A DNA stretch of 64,000 bases from Acinetobacter dispersus (GTDB lineage Bacteria; Pseudomonadota; Gammaproteobacteria; Pseudomonadales; Moraxellaceae). Location: positions 3,720,001 to 3,784,000 of the forward strand of contig NZ_CP041970.1 in NCBI RefSeq assembly GCF_009884975.1, given 5' to 3'. The position numbers were made by a program, and so were the translations under genes. The notes under the pieces are model-generated. The model was given only the letters and a program-made list of their open reading frames with translations, was not told the origin of the DNA and did no database searches. Each line of letters starts with the position of its first letter. Position 1 is the stretch's first letter. This document shows, one piece after another, positions 55,442 to 64,000 of the stretch.

Positions 55442-56884
55442 CTAAGATGAACAACTGACAGAAATTTCAGCTACATCGCTTGGTAATGGCCCAGTATCCT
55501 GCTCAGTTTCTAAATCAGATTGTTTTTGATAGGGTTGATTCAATAACTTAAACAAACGATCAACCTCATTAAAGTCACCACGTTCTGCAAGTTCAATGGC
55601 TTTCTGCGCCATATGATTGCGCAGAATATACTGTGGATTGACCTGCTGCATGATCTCATCCAAGGCATCAGTATCTTGATGTTGTCGGATATTTTGATAG
55701 CGTGTTAGGAAGTCATCAAACTGCTGGATATGAATACAGTCATCTCTTAATGCTTTGTAATCTTGTTGCTGCAAACGAAGAAAACTTTGCGTGTAATCGA
55801 GCTGCTCTGTTTGCAAAATACCAAGAAAGGCAAAACTACAATCTAGACTGTCTTTATGAAATTCTGGCAGACCCATTTTTTGACAGAGTCCTTGACCATA
55901 ATATTGTAAGAAGGTCGGCTCAAATTTTTCTAAACATGCTGCTAGATCGAGTTTGAACTGTTCTTTATTTTCTGCGCTCGCTAATGGAATTAAATTATTC
56001 AGCCATGTCCAAAGATTCCAATGACCAATACTCGGTTGATTCTGATAAGTATAACGTCCTTGATAGTCTGAATGGTTGTTAATCCAATTCGGGCGGAAAC
56101 GTTCCATAAAACCGTAAGGGCCAAAGTCGAGTGTTGAACCTGTAATATTAAGATTATCGGTATTCATGACACCATGCGCAAAGCCAACCAGTTGCCATTT
56201 AGCAATCATAATCGCGGTTCTCTCAATCACCGCTTCTGCGAAAGCCAGAATTGGATTTTCAGCGTTCAGGCATTCTGGATAATGCCATTCAATACATTTC
56301 TGGGTGAATTCAGCCAAAAGTTCAGGTGCATATTGATTAATCCACTCAAAATGCCCCAAACGAATATGGCATTCGGAGGTACGTAATAGCATCGCACCTA
56401 GCTCTAGGGTTTCGCGCTGTACGCCTTGCGTAGAGCTGGTAAAACCTACTGCGTGACTTGATGCAACACCCAAAGCATTTAACGCATGTCCAGCTAGATA
56501 TTCACGAATCACCGAACGCAGCACAGCACGTCCATCGCCCATACGCGAGTAGGGAGTTGAACCTGCACCTTTGAGATGTAGATCAATCGTTTCACCTTGT
56601 TTATTTAGGATTTGCCCGATCAACAAACCGCGGCCATCTCCTAACTGTCCAGCCCATTGTCCAAACTGATGCCCTGCATAAACCATAGCGAGTGGCGGGA
56701 ATTCAGTGAAGGTTTTTTGTCCACTACAGATTTCAACCCAGTTGGCTTTGTCTTCTTCGCTCCATTGCAATTCATCTGCTAAAGCTTCATTGAAATGACC
56801 TGCTTTGGCACCACGCAATGGACTTGGCTGCTGTTGGTGATAGAGCTTAGGATTAAGTGAAGCATAGCGGGGATTGAATTGCAT
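55442..56884 (-). CDS. selO: Protein adenylyltransferase SelO (YdiU)
   Basis: About 480 residues from the ATG at 56884 (MQFNPRYASLNPK), close to Escherichia coli SelO (478). A longer frame to 57004 adds residues with no likeness. The pseudokinase-like fold shows GQLGDGRGLLIG, GRAVLRSVIREYL and the metal-binding NTDNLNITG and DFGPYGFME. It transfers AMP to Ser, Thr or Tyr of proteins, in oxidative stress. The C-terminus ends SVSCSS, keeping the Cys of bacterial SelO proteins that lack selenocysteine. Confidence 0.93.
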   Translation of the reverse strand: MQFNPRYASLNPKLYHQQQPSPLRGAKAGHFNEALADELQWSEEDKANWVEICSGQKTFTEFPPLAMVYAGHQFGQWAGQLGDGRGLLIGQILNKQGETIDLHLKGAGSTPYSRMGDGRAVLRSVIREYLAGHALNALGVASSHAVGFTSSTQGVQRETLELGAMLLRTSECHIRLGHFEWINQYAPELLAEFTQKCIEWHYPECLNAENPILAFAEAVIERTAIMIAKWQLVGFAHGVMNTDNLNITGSTLDFGPYGFMERFRPNWINNHSDYQGRYTYQNQPSIGHWNLWTWLNNLIPLASAENKEQFKLDLAACLEKFEPTFLQYYGQGLCQKMGLPEFHKDSLDCSFAFLGILQTEQLDYTQSFLRLQQQDYKALRDDCIHIQQFDDFLTRYQNIRQHQDTDALDEIMQQVNPQYILRNHMAQKAIELAERGDFNEVDRLFKLLNQPYQKQSDLETEQDTGPLPSDVAEISVSCSS

Positions 56885-57021
56885 AACTGAAACATCAGAG
56901 AGAGCTGAATCATGACTATAGCAAAAATTAGTGTGAAATGGGGAATCGTAAGGAAGGGGAAAGGTAGATGAACAGGCATAAAAAATGGCCTCTCTTGAGA
57001 CCATTTTCGGTAGATATTTCG

Positions 57022-58191
57022 TTATTCAGAAACTGGCGCTTTTTTGATATTACGCATCAAGGTTTCTAAACATTCACGATGGTGGCTTAAGCGATGTTCA
57101 AGCAATTGGAAATCAACTTTCAGTTTGTGATCCATCTGATGAATTTTCTCAGCCATCGCTGCTTTTTTCGCTTGAAGCTCTTGTTCTTTTAGCTTAGCCC
57201 AATCATTTAAAGTATGGGTGAAAGCTTCATATTCTTGTGCAATACGTTGTTTCATTTGCACGATGTCAGTATTGACATCATGACCATAAATCGCCAAGTC
57301 ACGTTCCGCATATTTGAACTTCATCGCAAGCTCTGCTTTTTTGATATTAAAGCTAGGAATACGACGTAGGTTTTTTGCTAAACCAAGTTTAGAGCTGGTC
57401 CAGATCAACCATTTGGTTGGGTCATATTGCCACCATTTCACACCATTACGGTAATCGTATTGGAAAATGTGGTGGTAGTTATGATAACCCTCACCCCAAG
57501 TGAAAATAGCTAACACGAAGTTGTCTCGCGCCGTATTTTCATCAGTATAAGGACGTTTACCCCACATATGACACAGTGAGTTGATAAAGAAAGTAACGTG
57601 ATGGCTGATGATCAAACGTAATAAACCACCAAGTAAAATTACACCCCAGATATCGCCTGTCGCCCAACCAATCAAGCCTAATACACCAACGTGAACTGCG
57701 ATCACCATTGGCACATAGTAGTTGTGTTGAAACATCACTAATTTGTCATTGAGCAAATCAGGAGCATTTTTAAAATCTGGTTTAGATGGGGAATGATCGC
57801 GAATCATCCAACCTAGATGGGCATACCAAAAGCCACGTTTGATTGAATACGGATCTTCATCAACATCATCGACATGGCGGTGATGGGTACGGTGACCTGA
57901 AGCCCAGAATAAAATACTGTTTTGAACAGCAAAGGTGCCGCCAATCATGAGTAAGATTTTAAGCGGTAATGCTGCTTCATAAGCACGATGTGCCCATAGA
58001 CGGTGATAACCTGCTGTAATTCCTAGGCTACTGAGTGCCAATAGGAAAATCATACTCACCCATGCACTTACACTAAAATCATAATAATAGGCGTACAAAG
58101 GAATTAATATAGCAGCAAGAATTGGTGTTCCAATTAAGGTAATGCTAGCAGTCCAGTTAATGGGTGCTTTTTTGAGTGGGGCGGAAGTCAT
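57022..58191 (-). CDS. Acyl-CoA delta-9-type fatty acid desaturase
   Basis: About 389 residues from the ATG at 58191 (MTSAPLKK). It has four hydrophobic spans and the three histidine boxes of membrane desaturases: HRLWAH, HRTHHRH and HNYHH. They hold two irons that introduce a double bond into an acyl chain. The C-terminal about 80 residues form a charged helix not usual in the shortest members. It raises membrane fluidity, for instance in the cold. The start at 58224 is less likely. Confidence 0.9.
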   Translation of the reverse strand: MTSAPLKKAPINWTASITLIGTPILAAILIPLYAYYYDFSVSAWVSMIFLLALSSLGITAGYHRLWAHRAYEAALPLKILLMIGGTFAVQNSILFWASGHRTHHRHVDDVDEDPYSIKRGFWYAHLGWMIRDHSPSKPDFKNAPDLLNDKLVMFQHNYYVPMVIAVHVGVLGLIGWATGDIWGVILLGGLLRLIISHHVTFFINSLCHMWGKRPYTDENTARDNFVLAIFTWGEGYHNYHHIFQYDYRNGVKWWQYDPTKWLIWTSSKLGLAKNLRRIPSFNIKKAELAMKFKYAERDLAIYGHDVNTDIVQMKQRIAQEYEAFTHTLNDWAKLKEQELQAKKAAMAEKIHQMDHKLKVDFQLLEHRLSHHRECLETLMRNIKKAPVSE

Positions 58192-58402
58192 ATCCGTCAG
58201 CGCTCCTAAAAACCTTGTTTGCACAAGATAATAAAACTAAACGAGATAGCAAAACCAATCATGACGATATATTGCTATTTTATCACTGATATTAGCATGT
58301 CCAAATCAATTAGCACTAGCATTATTCTACAGTTGTATCGAAAGAACAGTAACAGAATTCATTTGTAAAATTAATCAATGAATTAAAAGGTGAAATAAAT
58401 CA

Positions 58403-58930
58403 ATGTCTGAGCAAATTACCATGAAAAATCCCATTTTTTCTTTGAAGGCATTTTTTAACAAAACTTTAATATTCTCTGCTGCAGTCATGCTTGCGGCGTG
58501 CCAAAGCCAGCCAAAACCTGTGCAAAAGAACACCTTGCAGCCCAAGCGAGTAACTCAGCCACCGGCAATGCAAGTGCGTAAGAGTACAGATGGCGTTCAG
58601 GATGTCGAATGGCAGATTACAACGATTCAAGGCAAGCGGGCACTGTTCTTTAACCAGTATCCAAGCTTCTTGCTTAACTCTGTTTCAAAAATGGTGACAG
58701 GGCATACTGGGTGCAACAATATTTATGGTCGTTATAAATACGATTTCACCCAACGTAAACTGGACTTTGATGTTATGGCACAACATCAAAGTTGTAATCG
58801 CGCTTTGGCACAAGAAGCTGACTTGATGGATTCGATTCAACGGGTTGAACGCTTCCAGTTGGATGGTGCAAACTTATATTTATTAGATGCAAAAGGGCAA
58901 CGTCTTATTCAGGCGCAACGTAAAAAGTAA
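58403..58930 (+). CDS. META-domain lipoprotein
   Basis: 175 residues. An N-terminal signal ends in the lipobox LAAC near residue 32. A Pro/Gln-rich linker is followed by a META/HslJ-type domain (VTGHTGCNNIYGRYKYD; MAQHQSCNRALAQEADL) with two cysteines. In Escherichia coli HslJ is a heat-inducible protein linked to novobiocin resistance. The role here is unknown. The start may be 58403 or the Met at 58421. Confidence 0.82.
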   Translation: MSEQITMKNPIFSLKAFFNKTLIFSAAVMLAACQSQPKPVQKNTLQPKRVTQPPAMQVRKSTDGVQDVEWQITTIQGKRALFFNQYPSFLLNSVSKMVTGHTGCNNIYGRYKYDFTQRKLDFDVMAQHQSCNRALAQEADLMDSIQRVERFQLDGANLYLLDAKGQRLIQAQRKK

Positions 58931-58933
58931 AAT

Positions 58934-58962
58934 AAAAAAAGGCGGAATTTATTCCGCCTTTT
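58934..58962. terminator. Bidirectional terminator
   Basis: GGCGGAA (58941-58947) and TTCCGCC (58952-58958), flanked by an A-run and a T-run, lie between convergent genes. Confidence 0.85.
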
Positions 58963-58964
58963 AC

Positions 58965-59681
58965 TTACTTCAAATGCTGCAACATCGTGGTGGGTACATC
59001 GGTAATCAAACCTTGAATGCCCAACTGTTGAAGATGCTTGGCACGTTCAACTTCATTCACCGTCCAGACACTAATCTCAAGATTCGCTTGTTGAGTCCGT
59101 TGAATAATTTCATCTGTCGCCAAGGCATCTCCCCAGCCAATTTGACTGCAGCCATATTGCTGGGCAAGTTCTATTGCATATTCACCAATTGGAATTTCCA
59201 CCAACAGCCCACGTTTAAATGAACTCTGATGTTGTTGTAAGGCTGCCAAAATTTTGACATCAAAACTGGTAATGGTTGCGCTCTTCTCAAACCCTTTTAA
59301 ATCTTGATGCAGTTGATAGACCAAACGCTCAGCCGCAGTTTCATCTGCAACAGCCTTAATTTCAACTTCGATATGCTCAAAATCGGTTAAACAATCCAAA
59401 ACATGCGGTAGGCTTGGTGTGTATTCTTCAAATGCCCATGCCTGCCATTGATGGCGATGATCGAATTGCTGAGCTTCTAATAAATTGCAGCTTTCAACCT
59501 GTTGTGAACGACCAGCAGTGCGCACAAAATCATCATCATGGATCACGACCAGTTGATCATCTTTCAGTTGGCGGACATCAAATTCAACACCACGTACGCC
59601 TAAATCATGCAGATAACGAAAACCGCCTAAGGTATTTTCAGGGGCTTCACCACGCGCACCACGATGACCAATAATTCGCAT
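58965..59681 (-). CDS. Glycerophosphodiester phosphodiesterase
   Basis: 238 residues, a GDPD-family TIM barrel. GHRGARGEAPENT at the start and EFDVRQLKDDQLVVIHDD contain the catalytic His and the metal-binding Glu/Asp residues. It splits deacylated phospholipids into glycerol-3-phosphate and an alcohol. There is no signal peptide, so it is cytoplasmic like UgpQ. It follows the adenosyltransferase gene after 23 bases. Confidence 0.92.
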   Translation of the reverse strand: MRIIGHRGARGEAPENTLGGFRYLHDLGVRGVEFDVRQLKDDQLVVIHDDDFVRTAGRSQQVESCNLLEAQQFDHRHQWQAWAFEEYTPSLPHVLDCLTDFEHIEVEIKAVADETAAERLVYQLHQDLKGFEKSATITSFDVKILAALQQHQSSFKRGLLVEIPIGEYAIELAQQYGCSQIGWGDALATDEIIQRTQQANLEISVWTVNEVERAKHLQQLGIQGLITDVPTTMLQHLK

Positions 59682-59704
59682 TTTTCTCTGCCTTGATTGA
59701 AAAA

Positions 59705-60292
59705 TTATGCTTGATCGATACTGTCGTTAATATTTTTTTGCCACAGCACTTCGCTACCACCTTCAGCACGTTGTAATGCACGTGAAGCAACGAATAACCA
59801 GTCCGATAAGCGATTCAGTAATTGTAATGCGGTTGCCTGAATATTTTGGTCACGATTATGTACTGACAATAACGCACGTTCTGCACGCCGGCAGACTGCA
59901 CGAGCTTGATGTGCATAACTGCAAGCTAAAGTGCCTGATGGCAAAATGAAATCTTTTAACATCGGCAAAGATTCATTCATGTGATCGATTTCTTTTTCGA
60001 GAAACTCGATGCAGACAGGTTGAAGTAAGTGATAGTTCGGGATACACACTTCACCGCCTAAATCAAACAGCCAATGTTGAATCAGGCTTAAGCTTTTATC
60101 CCAATGCGCCTTATTTTCAACTACGCTGGCACTGATTTGTGCACGAAGCACACCAATGGTTGCATTGAGTTCATCGACATCACCCAAAGCTGCGATGCGT
60201 AAATCATCTTTGGCAACACGTGAACCATCCCCTAGGCCAGTTGTGCCTGAGTCGCCTGTACGTGTATAGATTTTACTTAAACGATGTCCCAT
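59705..60292 (-). CDS. Cob(I)alamin adenosyltransferase, PduO type
   Basis: 195 residues. The N-terminal YTRTGDSGTTGLGDGSRVAKD is the ATP site of PduO-type enzymes, and the helical CRRAERALL and RLSDWLFVASRAL blocks complete it. It converts cobalamin to adenosylcobalamin in the cytoplasm. It lies downstream of btuB, whose leader is a cobalamin riboswitch. The terminator between them may be read through, or the gene may have its own promoter. Confidence 0.92.
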   Translation of the reverse strand: MGHRLSKIYTRTGDSGTTGLGDGSRVAKDDLRIAALGDVDELNATIGVLRAQISASVVENKAHWDKSLSLIQHWLFDLGGEVCIPNYHLLQPVCIEFLEKEIDHMNESLPMLKDFILPSGTLACSYAHQARAVCRRAERALLSVHNRDQNIQATALQLLNRLSDWLFVASRALQRAEGGSEVLWQKNINDSIDQA

Positions 60293-60318
60293 AGTTCTGT
60301 TTCTCTGATCCTGAAAAT

Positions 60319-60353
60319 AAAAAGGGGATAATGTCGGTCAGAACATTACCCCG
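60319..60353 (-). terminator. Terminator between btuB and the adenosyltransferase gene
   Basis: On the minus strand GGGGTAATGT pairs with ACATTATCCCC (one bulge) and a run of Ts follows. It separates btuB from the gene downstream. Confidence 0.75.
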
Positions 60354-60396
60354 AAACTGGAGTTAAGAAAATATTTTTTATTATTTTATCACGCGA

Positions 60397-62220
60397 TTAA
60401 TAACGGAATGTGACACCAGCAGAAGCTAGGCGACCACCGTTAATGTAGTAACTACCACTACCATAAGCGGTACGATATTTTGAATCACCTACATTTTGGA
60501 TGTTCGCAAAAACATCTACATTTTTATTCACTTTGTATTGTCCATGCATGTCTACACGGAAGTGCCCAGGGATTTGAACATTGTCAAAAGCACTGTTGTC
60601 GTAATCACCATTCGCTAACATTGTAGTCGAGAAGGTATATTGTTCATCGGTCCAACCTGCAGTCAAAGCAATATTTTGACGAGGACGACGACTTAAATCT
60701 TCATCATTTTTCTTGTCTTTAGCGCGAACATAGTTATAACTTAAATTAGTAAACAGGTTTTCACCTTGCCATTTCACATACAGCTCACTACCTTCCATTT
60801 TAGCTTTTTCAACGTTACTCATTTGATTCAGAACGCCATCAAAAGCAATGAGATTATCTACTTCTGTAGTATAGAGAGATAAACCAGTTGAAATATTGTA
60901 AGCCAGTTTTTGGTCTAGGCCGATTTCATAAGACAAGCTTTCTTCTGGTTTAAGGTCTGGGTTACCACCATAAGCATACATATCATTGAGTGTTGGAGCT
61001 TTAAAAGCTGAACCAATATTTGCATAAATACTAGTTAACGGTAGCAATTGATAACGAACAGATCCTTGAGCAACGGTATGTGTACCGAATTTTTCATTGT
61101 CTTCTACACGGATACCAACTTGGGTGTTTAATCCTGCTTGATCATATTTGTGCTGGATATAATAACCTGTTGAATCAATATCCTCTTGATATGGTGTGCC
61201 ATAGGAAATCACATCACCATCAATATTTCGGTGTGTTACACCAACGAGAAGCTTTTGACTTGGTGTAAAGCCCCATTGGCCATAGATTTCAGATTCTTGC
61301 GTTTTACTATGCACAAAATCTATTGAATTATTTTGATCTAATTCATCTTTAAATTGAGAGAAACGGGCATGTACGGCTAAATTATCAAGAATATTTAAAC
61401 GTCCTTTGACGTTAATGATTTCATTTTTAAAATCTTGAGAAACGAATTTGCCAGAGCTATCGTAATCGCTAGAACCTTGGTTCTCACTATAATCAACCGA
61501 AGCCGCATATTGCTCTTTATCAACGCCAACTTTTGCACTATAGCCCTTTTGATCAAATGAGGCATCGGCTGCATTTTTTACCTCTTTTACAGGTGTCCCA
61601 TCCGTTTCAAGGCGTTGCCCACGAATTTGTGCATAGAAACCATTTTCAGCCAGATCTGCACCGATGACAGATTTATAGGTTTTATTTTCACCTATTTCAC
61701 CTGTTACAAATGCAGAGGTTTTTTCTGGTGTTTTAGAAATAAGTTGAACTACGCCTGAGATTGCATCAGTACCATATAAAACTGATGCAGGACCTTTTAA
61801 TACTTCGATCTGCTTAATATCAGTTGTATCAATAAATGGTAAAGAGGCTGTACCAGAAGTTGCTGAATTCAGGCGGACACCGTCTCTTAAAACAAGCGTT
61901 TGGTTTGAATTACCGCCACGTAGGAAGATAGAAGCTGTCTGGCCATAGCCACCGCTTTGTACCATATTGATAGAAGCATCGGTTTGTAATAATTGGGGTA
62001 ACGAAGCGATTGGTGACTGCTCAAGAATTTTCGGTTCAATAATATTGATTCGCGCAGGAACTTCATTGATTTTTTGTTCAGTACGAGATGCCGTCACAAC
62101 AATCGTATCTAGCGTCGCAGTTTTATCGCTTGATTGATCTTGAGCAAAAGCAGGTGAAGAAAACCCCATCGCAATAGCGATAGCACCAACTAAACGAGTC
62201 GGTTGAAAAACAGTAGACAT
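60397..62220 (-). CDS. btuB: Vitamin B12 TonB-dependent receptor
   Basis: About 607 residues from the ATG at 62220 (MSTVFQPTRL), after a 7-codon longer frame. A signal peptide ends at PAFA-QD. A TonB box (DTIVVTAS) follows, then the plug (LVLRDGVRLNSATSG, IEVLKGPASVLYGTDAISG) and the 22-strand barrel ending in a C-terminal Tyr (ASAGVTFRY). The B12 leader and the downstream adenosyltransferase confirm the substrate. It imports cobalamin across the outer membrane. Confidence 0.93.
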   Translation of the reverse strand: MSTVFQPTRLVGAIAIAMGFSSPAFAQDQSSDKTATLDTIVVTASRTEQKINEVPARINIIEPKILEQSPIASLPQLLQTDASINMVQSGGYGQTASIFLRGGNSNQTLVLRDGVRLNSATSGTASLPFIDTTDIKQIEVLKGPASVLYGTDAISGVVQLISKTPEKTSAFVTGEIGENKTYKSVIGADLAENGFYAQIRGQRLETDGTPVKEVKNAADASFDQKGYSAKVGVDKEQYAASVDYSENQGSSDYDSSGKFVSQDFKNEIINVKGRLNILDNLAVHARFSQFKDELDQNNSIDFVHSKTQESEIYGQWGFTPSQKLLVGVTHRNIDGDVISYGTPYQEDIDSTGYYIQHKYDQAGLNTQVGIRVEDNEKFGTHTVAQGSVRYQLLPLTSIYANIGSAFKAPTLNDMYAYGGNPDLKPEESLSYEIGLDQKLAYNISTGLSLYTTEVDNLIAFDGVLNQMSNVEKAKMEGSELYVKWQGENLFTNLSYNYVRAKDKKNDEDLSRRPRQNIALTAGWTDEQYTFSTTMLANGDYDNSAFDNVQIPGHFRVDMHGQYKVNKNVDVFANIQNVGDSKYRTAYGSGSYYINGGRLASAGVTFRY

Positions 62221-62264
62221 GATGTCGCTCCAGACATTCACCCGTCGTGAATGATAATGTGGAA

Positions 62265-62438
62265 ATAAACAACAAGCAGGTCTCCGGACTTCACTATAAT
62301 CATCAAATGAATGATGTTACTCATCATCTTCCCACATCATACCGATGCAGTGATTTGGCGTTGAGCTGAGATGAGTGATTCGGTGTTACCGTTGCGAGGG
62401 CAGTGTTGGACTTACACCAACTTCCCTATAAACAAAAG
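62265..62438 (-). promoter_or_regulatory. Cobalamin riboswitch upstream of btuB
   Basis: On the minus strand the leader has GGGAAGTTGGTGTAAGTCC, ACTGCCCTCGCAACGGTAA and, at the far end, AGTCCGGAGACCTGC, the three conserved blocks of the cobalamin riboswitch including the B12 box. It ends about 45 bases before the btuB start. Binding of adenosylcobalamin should reduce btuB expression. Confidence 0.95.
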
Positions 62439-62589
62439 AATTTGCTTTAGACTTGTTGCAAGATTACGCAAAGTATAAAGTGTTAACGTTTTTTAAACAA
62501 TTGCATTTCCGAATGAACTTTGCCCAAAGCAAGTCAAATTGCATTACAATGCGAGAGTTTCAAAATATTCAGTTTAAATTGGACAGCTC

Positions 62590-63249
62590 ATGCGCCAAAG
62601 CCAAATGCGAACTCGCGCCAAGATTTGTGGAATTACCCGAGCACAAGATATCCAAGCCGTTGTAGAATCAGGGGCAGATGCGATTGGTTTTGTGTTTTTT
62701 CCACCCAGTCCACGACATGTTAGTATCGAGCAAGCCCAAACTTTGGCAAAGCTGGTACCACCTTATGTGCAGTTGGTCGGCTTATTTGTAAATGCCAGTG
62801 CTGAAGAAATCCAAACGGTGCTTGATTCCGTTGCTTTGGATGTATTACAACTACATGGCGATGAAACGCCAGAACAATGTCAATTGATTGCAGCATACTG
62901 TAAACGCCGTTGGTATAAGGCCATTCAAGTTAAACCTGATTTAGATGTTGTGGCTGAAATCCAGCGTTATCAAGCAGCGGGAGCCAGTGCAGTGCTTTTG
63001 GATGCATGGCATCCTGAACTGAAAGGGGGCACAGGACACAGTTTTGACTGGACCCAATTCCCCCAACTAGATATTCCACTCATTTTGGCAGGCGGATTAA
63101 CCCCTGAAAATGTCAGTGAAGCTATTGATACTACAGCGGCATTTGCTGTAGATGTCAGCGGAGGCGTTGAGTCCGCAAAAGGTATAAAAGACCAACAACT
63201 GATTGAAAAATTTATGCAAGGAGTCCAACGTGGATCAGCAAAGCCCTAG
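62590..63249 (+). CDS. trpF: Phosphoribosylanthranilate isomerase
   Basis: 219 residues, a TIM barrel of usual size. It has [12 protein letters not shown] with the catalytic Cys, [22 protein letters not shown] and the phosphate-binding [14 protein letters not shown]. It isomerises phosphoribosylanthranilate in tryptophan synthesis. The start may be 62590 or 62605. It overlaps the trpB start by 20 bases, so the two are translationally coupled. Confidence 0.96.
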   Translation: MRQSQMRTRAKICGITRAQDIQAVVESGADAIGFVFFPPSPRHVSIEQAQTLAKLVPPYVQLVGLFVNASAEEIQTVLDSVALDVLQLHGDETPEQCQLIAAYCKRRWYKAIQVKPDLDVVAEIQRYQAAGASAVLLDAWHPELKGGTGHSFDWTQFPQLDIPLILAGGLTPENVSEAIDTTAAFAVDVSGGVESAKGIKDQQLIEKFMQGVQRGSAKP

Positions 63250-64000
63250 TCAAAAAAATCAAGTGATTGACTACTCCCAGTTTCCAGATGCTCAAGGGCA
63301 TTTCGGTATTCATGGTGGACGTTTTGTATCAGAAACGCTGATGGCTGCACTTGAAGACCTCGAAAGTCTTTATGGTCGTATGAAGAATGATGCTCAATTT
63401 TTGGCAGAGTTTGACCGTGATCTTGCGTTCTATGTTGGTCGTCCTAGCCCACTTTATTATGCTGAACGATGGTCTCAGCACCTCGGCGGTGCGCAAATTT
63501 ACCTGAAACGTGAAGATCTCAATCACACTGGTTCGCATAAAGTGAACAACACCATTGGTCAGGCTTTATTGGCAAAACTGTCGGGTAAAAAGCGCATCAT
63601 TGCGGAAACAGGTGCAGGTCAACACGGTGTGGCGACGGCAACGATTGCAGCACGCTTAGGTATGGAATGTGTGGTGTACATGGGCGCTGAAGACGTGAAG
63701 CGTCAGGCCATGAATGTATATCGTATGCGTTTGTTGGGCGCAACAGTGGTACCCGTGCAAAGTGGTTCAAAAACATTGAAAGATGCCATGAACGAAGCGA
63801 TGCGTGATTGGGTCACTAATGTCGATAGCACCTATTATGTGATTGGTACTGTTGCTGGTCCGCATCCATACCCACAGTTGGTTCGAGACTTCCAATCGAT
63901 TATTGGTCGCGAAGCTCGCCAACAAATCCAACAACAAGCAGGGCGTTTGCCAGATGCTTTAGTGGCTTGTGTAGGTGGTGGTTCAAATGCGATGGGCTTG
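63230..64000 (+). CDS. trpB: Tryptophan synthase beta chain (partial)
   Basis: 257 codons are visible before the window ends. A GTG start (63230) has an AAGGAG site at the right distance and overlaps trp[11 protein letters not shown], the PLP lysine in HTGSHKVNN and [10 protein letters not shown] are present. It joins indole and serine to give tryptophan. The trpA gene would be expected next, beyond the window. Confidence 0.97.
   Translation, partial: MDQQSPSQKNQVIDYSQFPDAQGHFGIHGGRFVSETLMAALEDLESLYGRMKNDAQFLAEFDRDLAFYVGRPSPLYYAERWSQHLGGAQIYLKREDLNHTGSHKVNNTIGQALLAKLSGKKRIIAETGAGQHGVATATIAARLGMECVVYMGAEDVKRQAMNVYRMRLLGATVVPVQSGSKTLKDAMNEAMRDWVTNVDSTYYVIGTVAGPHPYPQLVRDFQSIIGREARQQIQQQAGRLPDALVACVGGGSNAMGL

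Noticed and set aside
1..64000. CRISPR arrays, rRNA genes, IS elements
   Set aside because: No regularly spaced repeats with spacers, no rRNA sequence and no transposase were found. Short tRNAs could be missed by eye, but none was recognised.

Overview
The window looks like an Acinetobacter chromosome. It is AT-rich, and the arrangement glnE - ilvE - glycosyltransferase block - aspS is the setting of the Acinetobacter lipooligosaccharide outer-core locus. BaeSR-type, ZnuD-type, PsiE and tandem RcnB-type genes fit the same genus. The species cannot be fixed from what is visible.

1-16.9 kb is the structural half of a P2-like prophage, cut by the left window edge. Gene order follows P2: Q and P on the + strand, then O, N, M, L, X, holin, endolysin, R, S on the - strand, a Com-like/adenine-methylase pair as inserted cargo, then V, W, J, I, a lectin-like protein, the H tail fibre, the tail sheath (FI) and the tail tube (FII, partial). 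A sequence strongly resembling the P2 cos site lies just past Q. Oddities are: (a) the sheath gene is split in two, with a BspA-like leucine-rich-repeat ORF in -1 frame between the halves and a slippery CCCCCCA preceded by a Shine-Dalgarno-like GGGAGG at the first junction; (b) an exact 27-bp palindrome occurs in front of both the O/P divergence and the V operon, where P2 has late promoters; (c) phased TGATGC repeats lie beside cos; (d) an array of eleven YRTAACCT octamers, partly at 10-11 bp spacing, lies beyond cos. No integrase, repressor or replication gene is seen to the right of cos, so the prophage boundary there is unresolved.

17.5-23.6 kb holds a LysM protein of uncertain origin and then host core genes: a soluble sensor kinase, glnE and ilvE. 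23.7-36.7 kb is the outer-core locus, with glycosyltransferases of several families (three GT25, two tandem GT32-type, one GT2, one Caps_synth-type, one DxD-type), a Stealth phosphotransferase, a TupA-like ATP-grasp protein, a UDP-glucose dehydrogenase plus UDP-glucuronate epimerase pair, and an LpxL/M-type acyltransferase. Gene directions alternate and several genes are duplicated, as in a locus built by repeated exchange.

36.8-64 kb is ordinary chromosome: aspS; a Zur-boxed znuD-like receptor broken by a one-base frameshift; an HxlR regulator diverging from an AhpD-like gene; a phospholipase-D protein; two RcnB-like secreted proteins; psiE; two large acyl-CoA dehydrogenases; a BaeS/BaeR two-component pair followed by a cluster of DnaA-box-like sites; an L,D-transpeptidase; selO; a fatty-acid desaturase; a META lipoprotein; a glycerophosphodiesterase; and a cobalamin module (riboswitch - btuB - adenosyltransferase). 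It ends with trpF and a truncated trpB.
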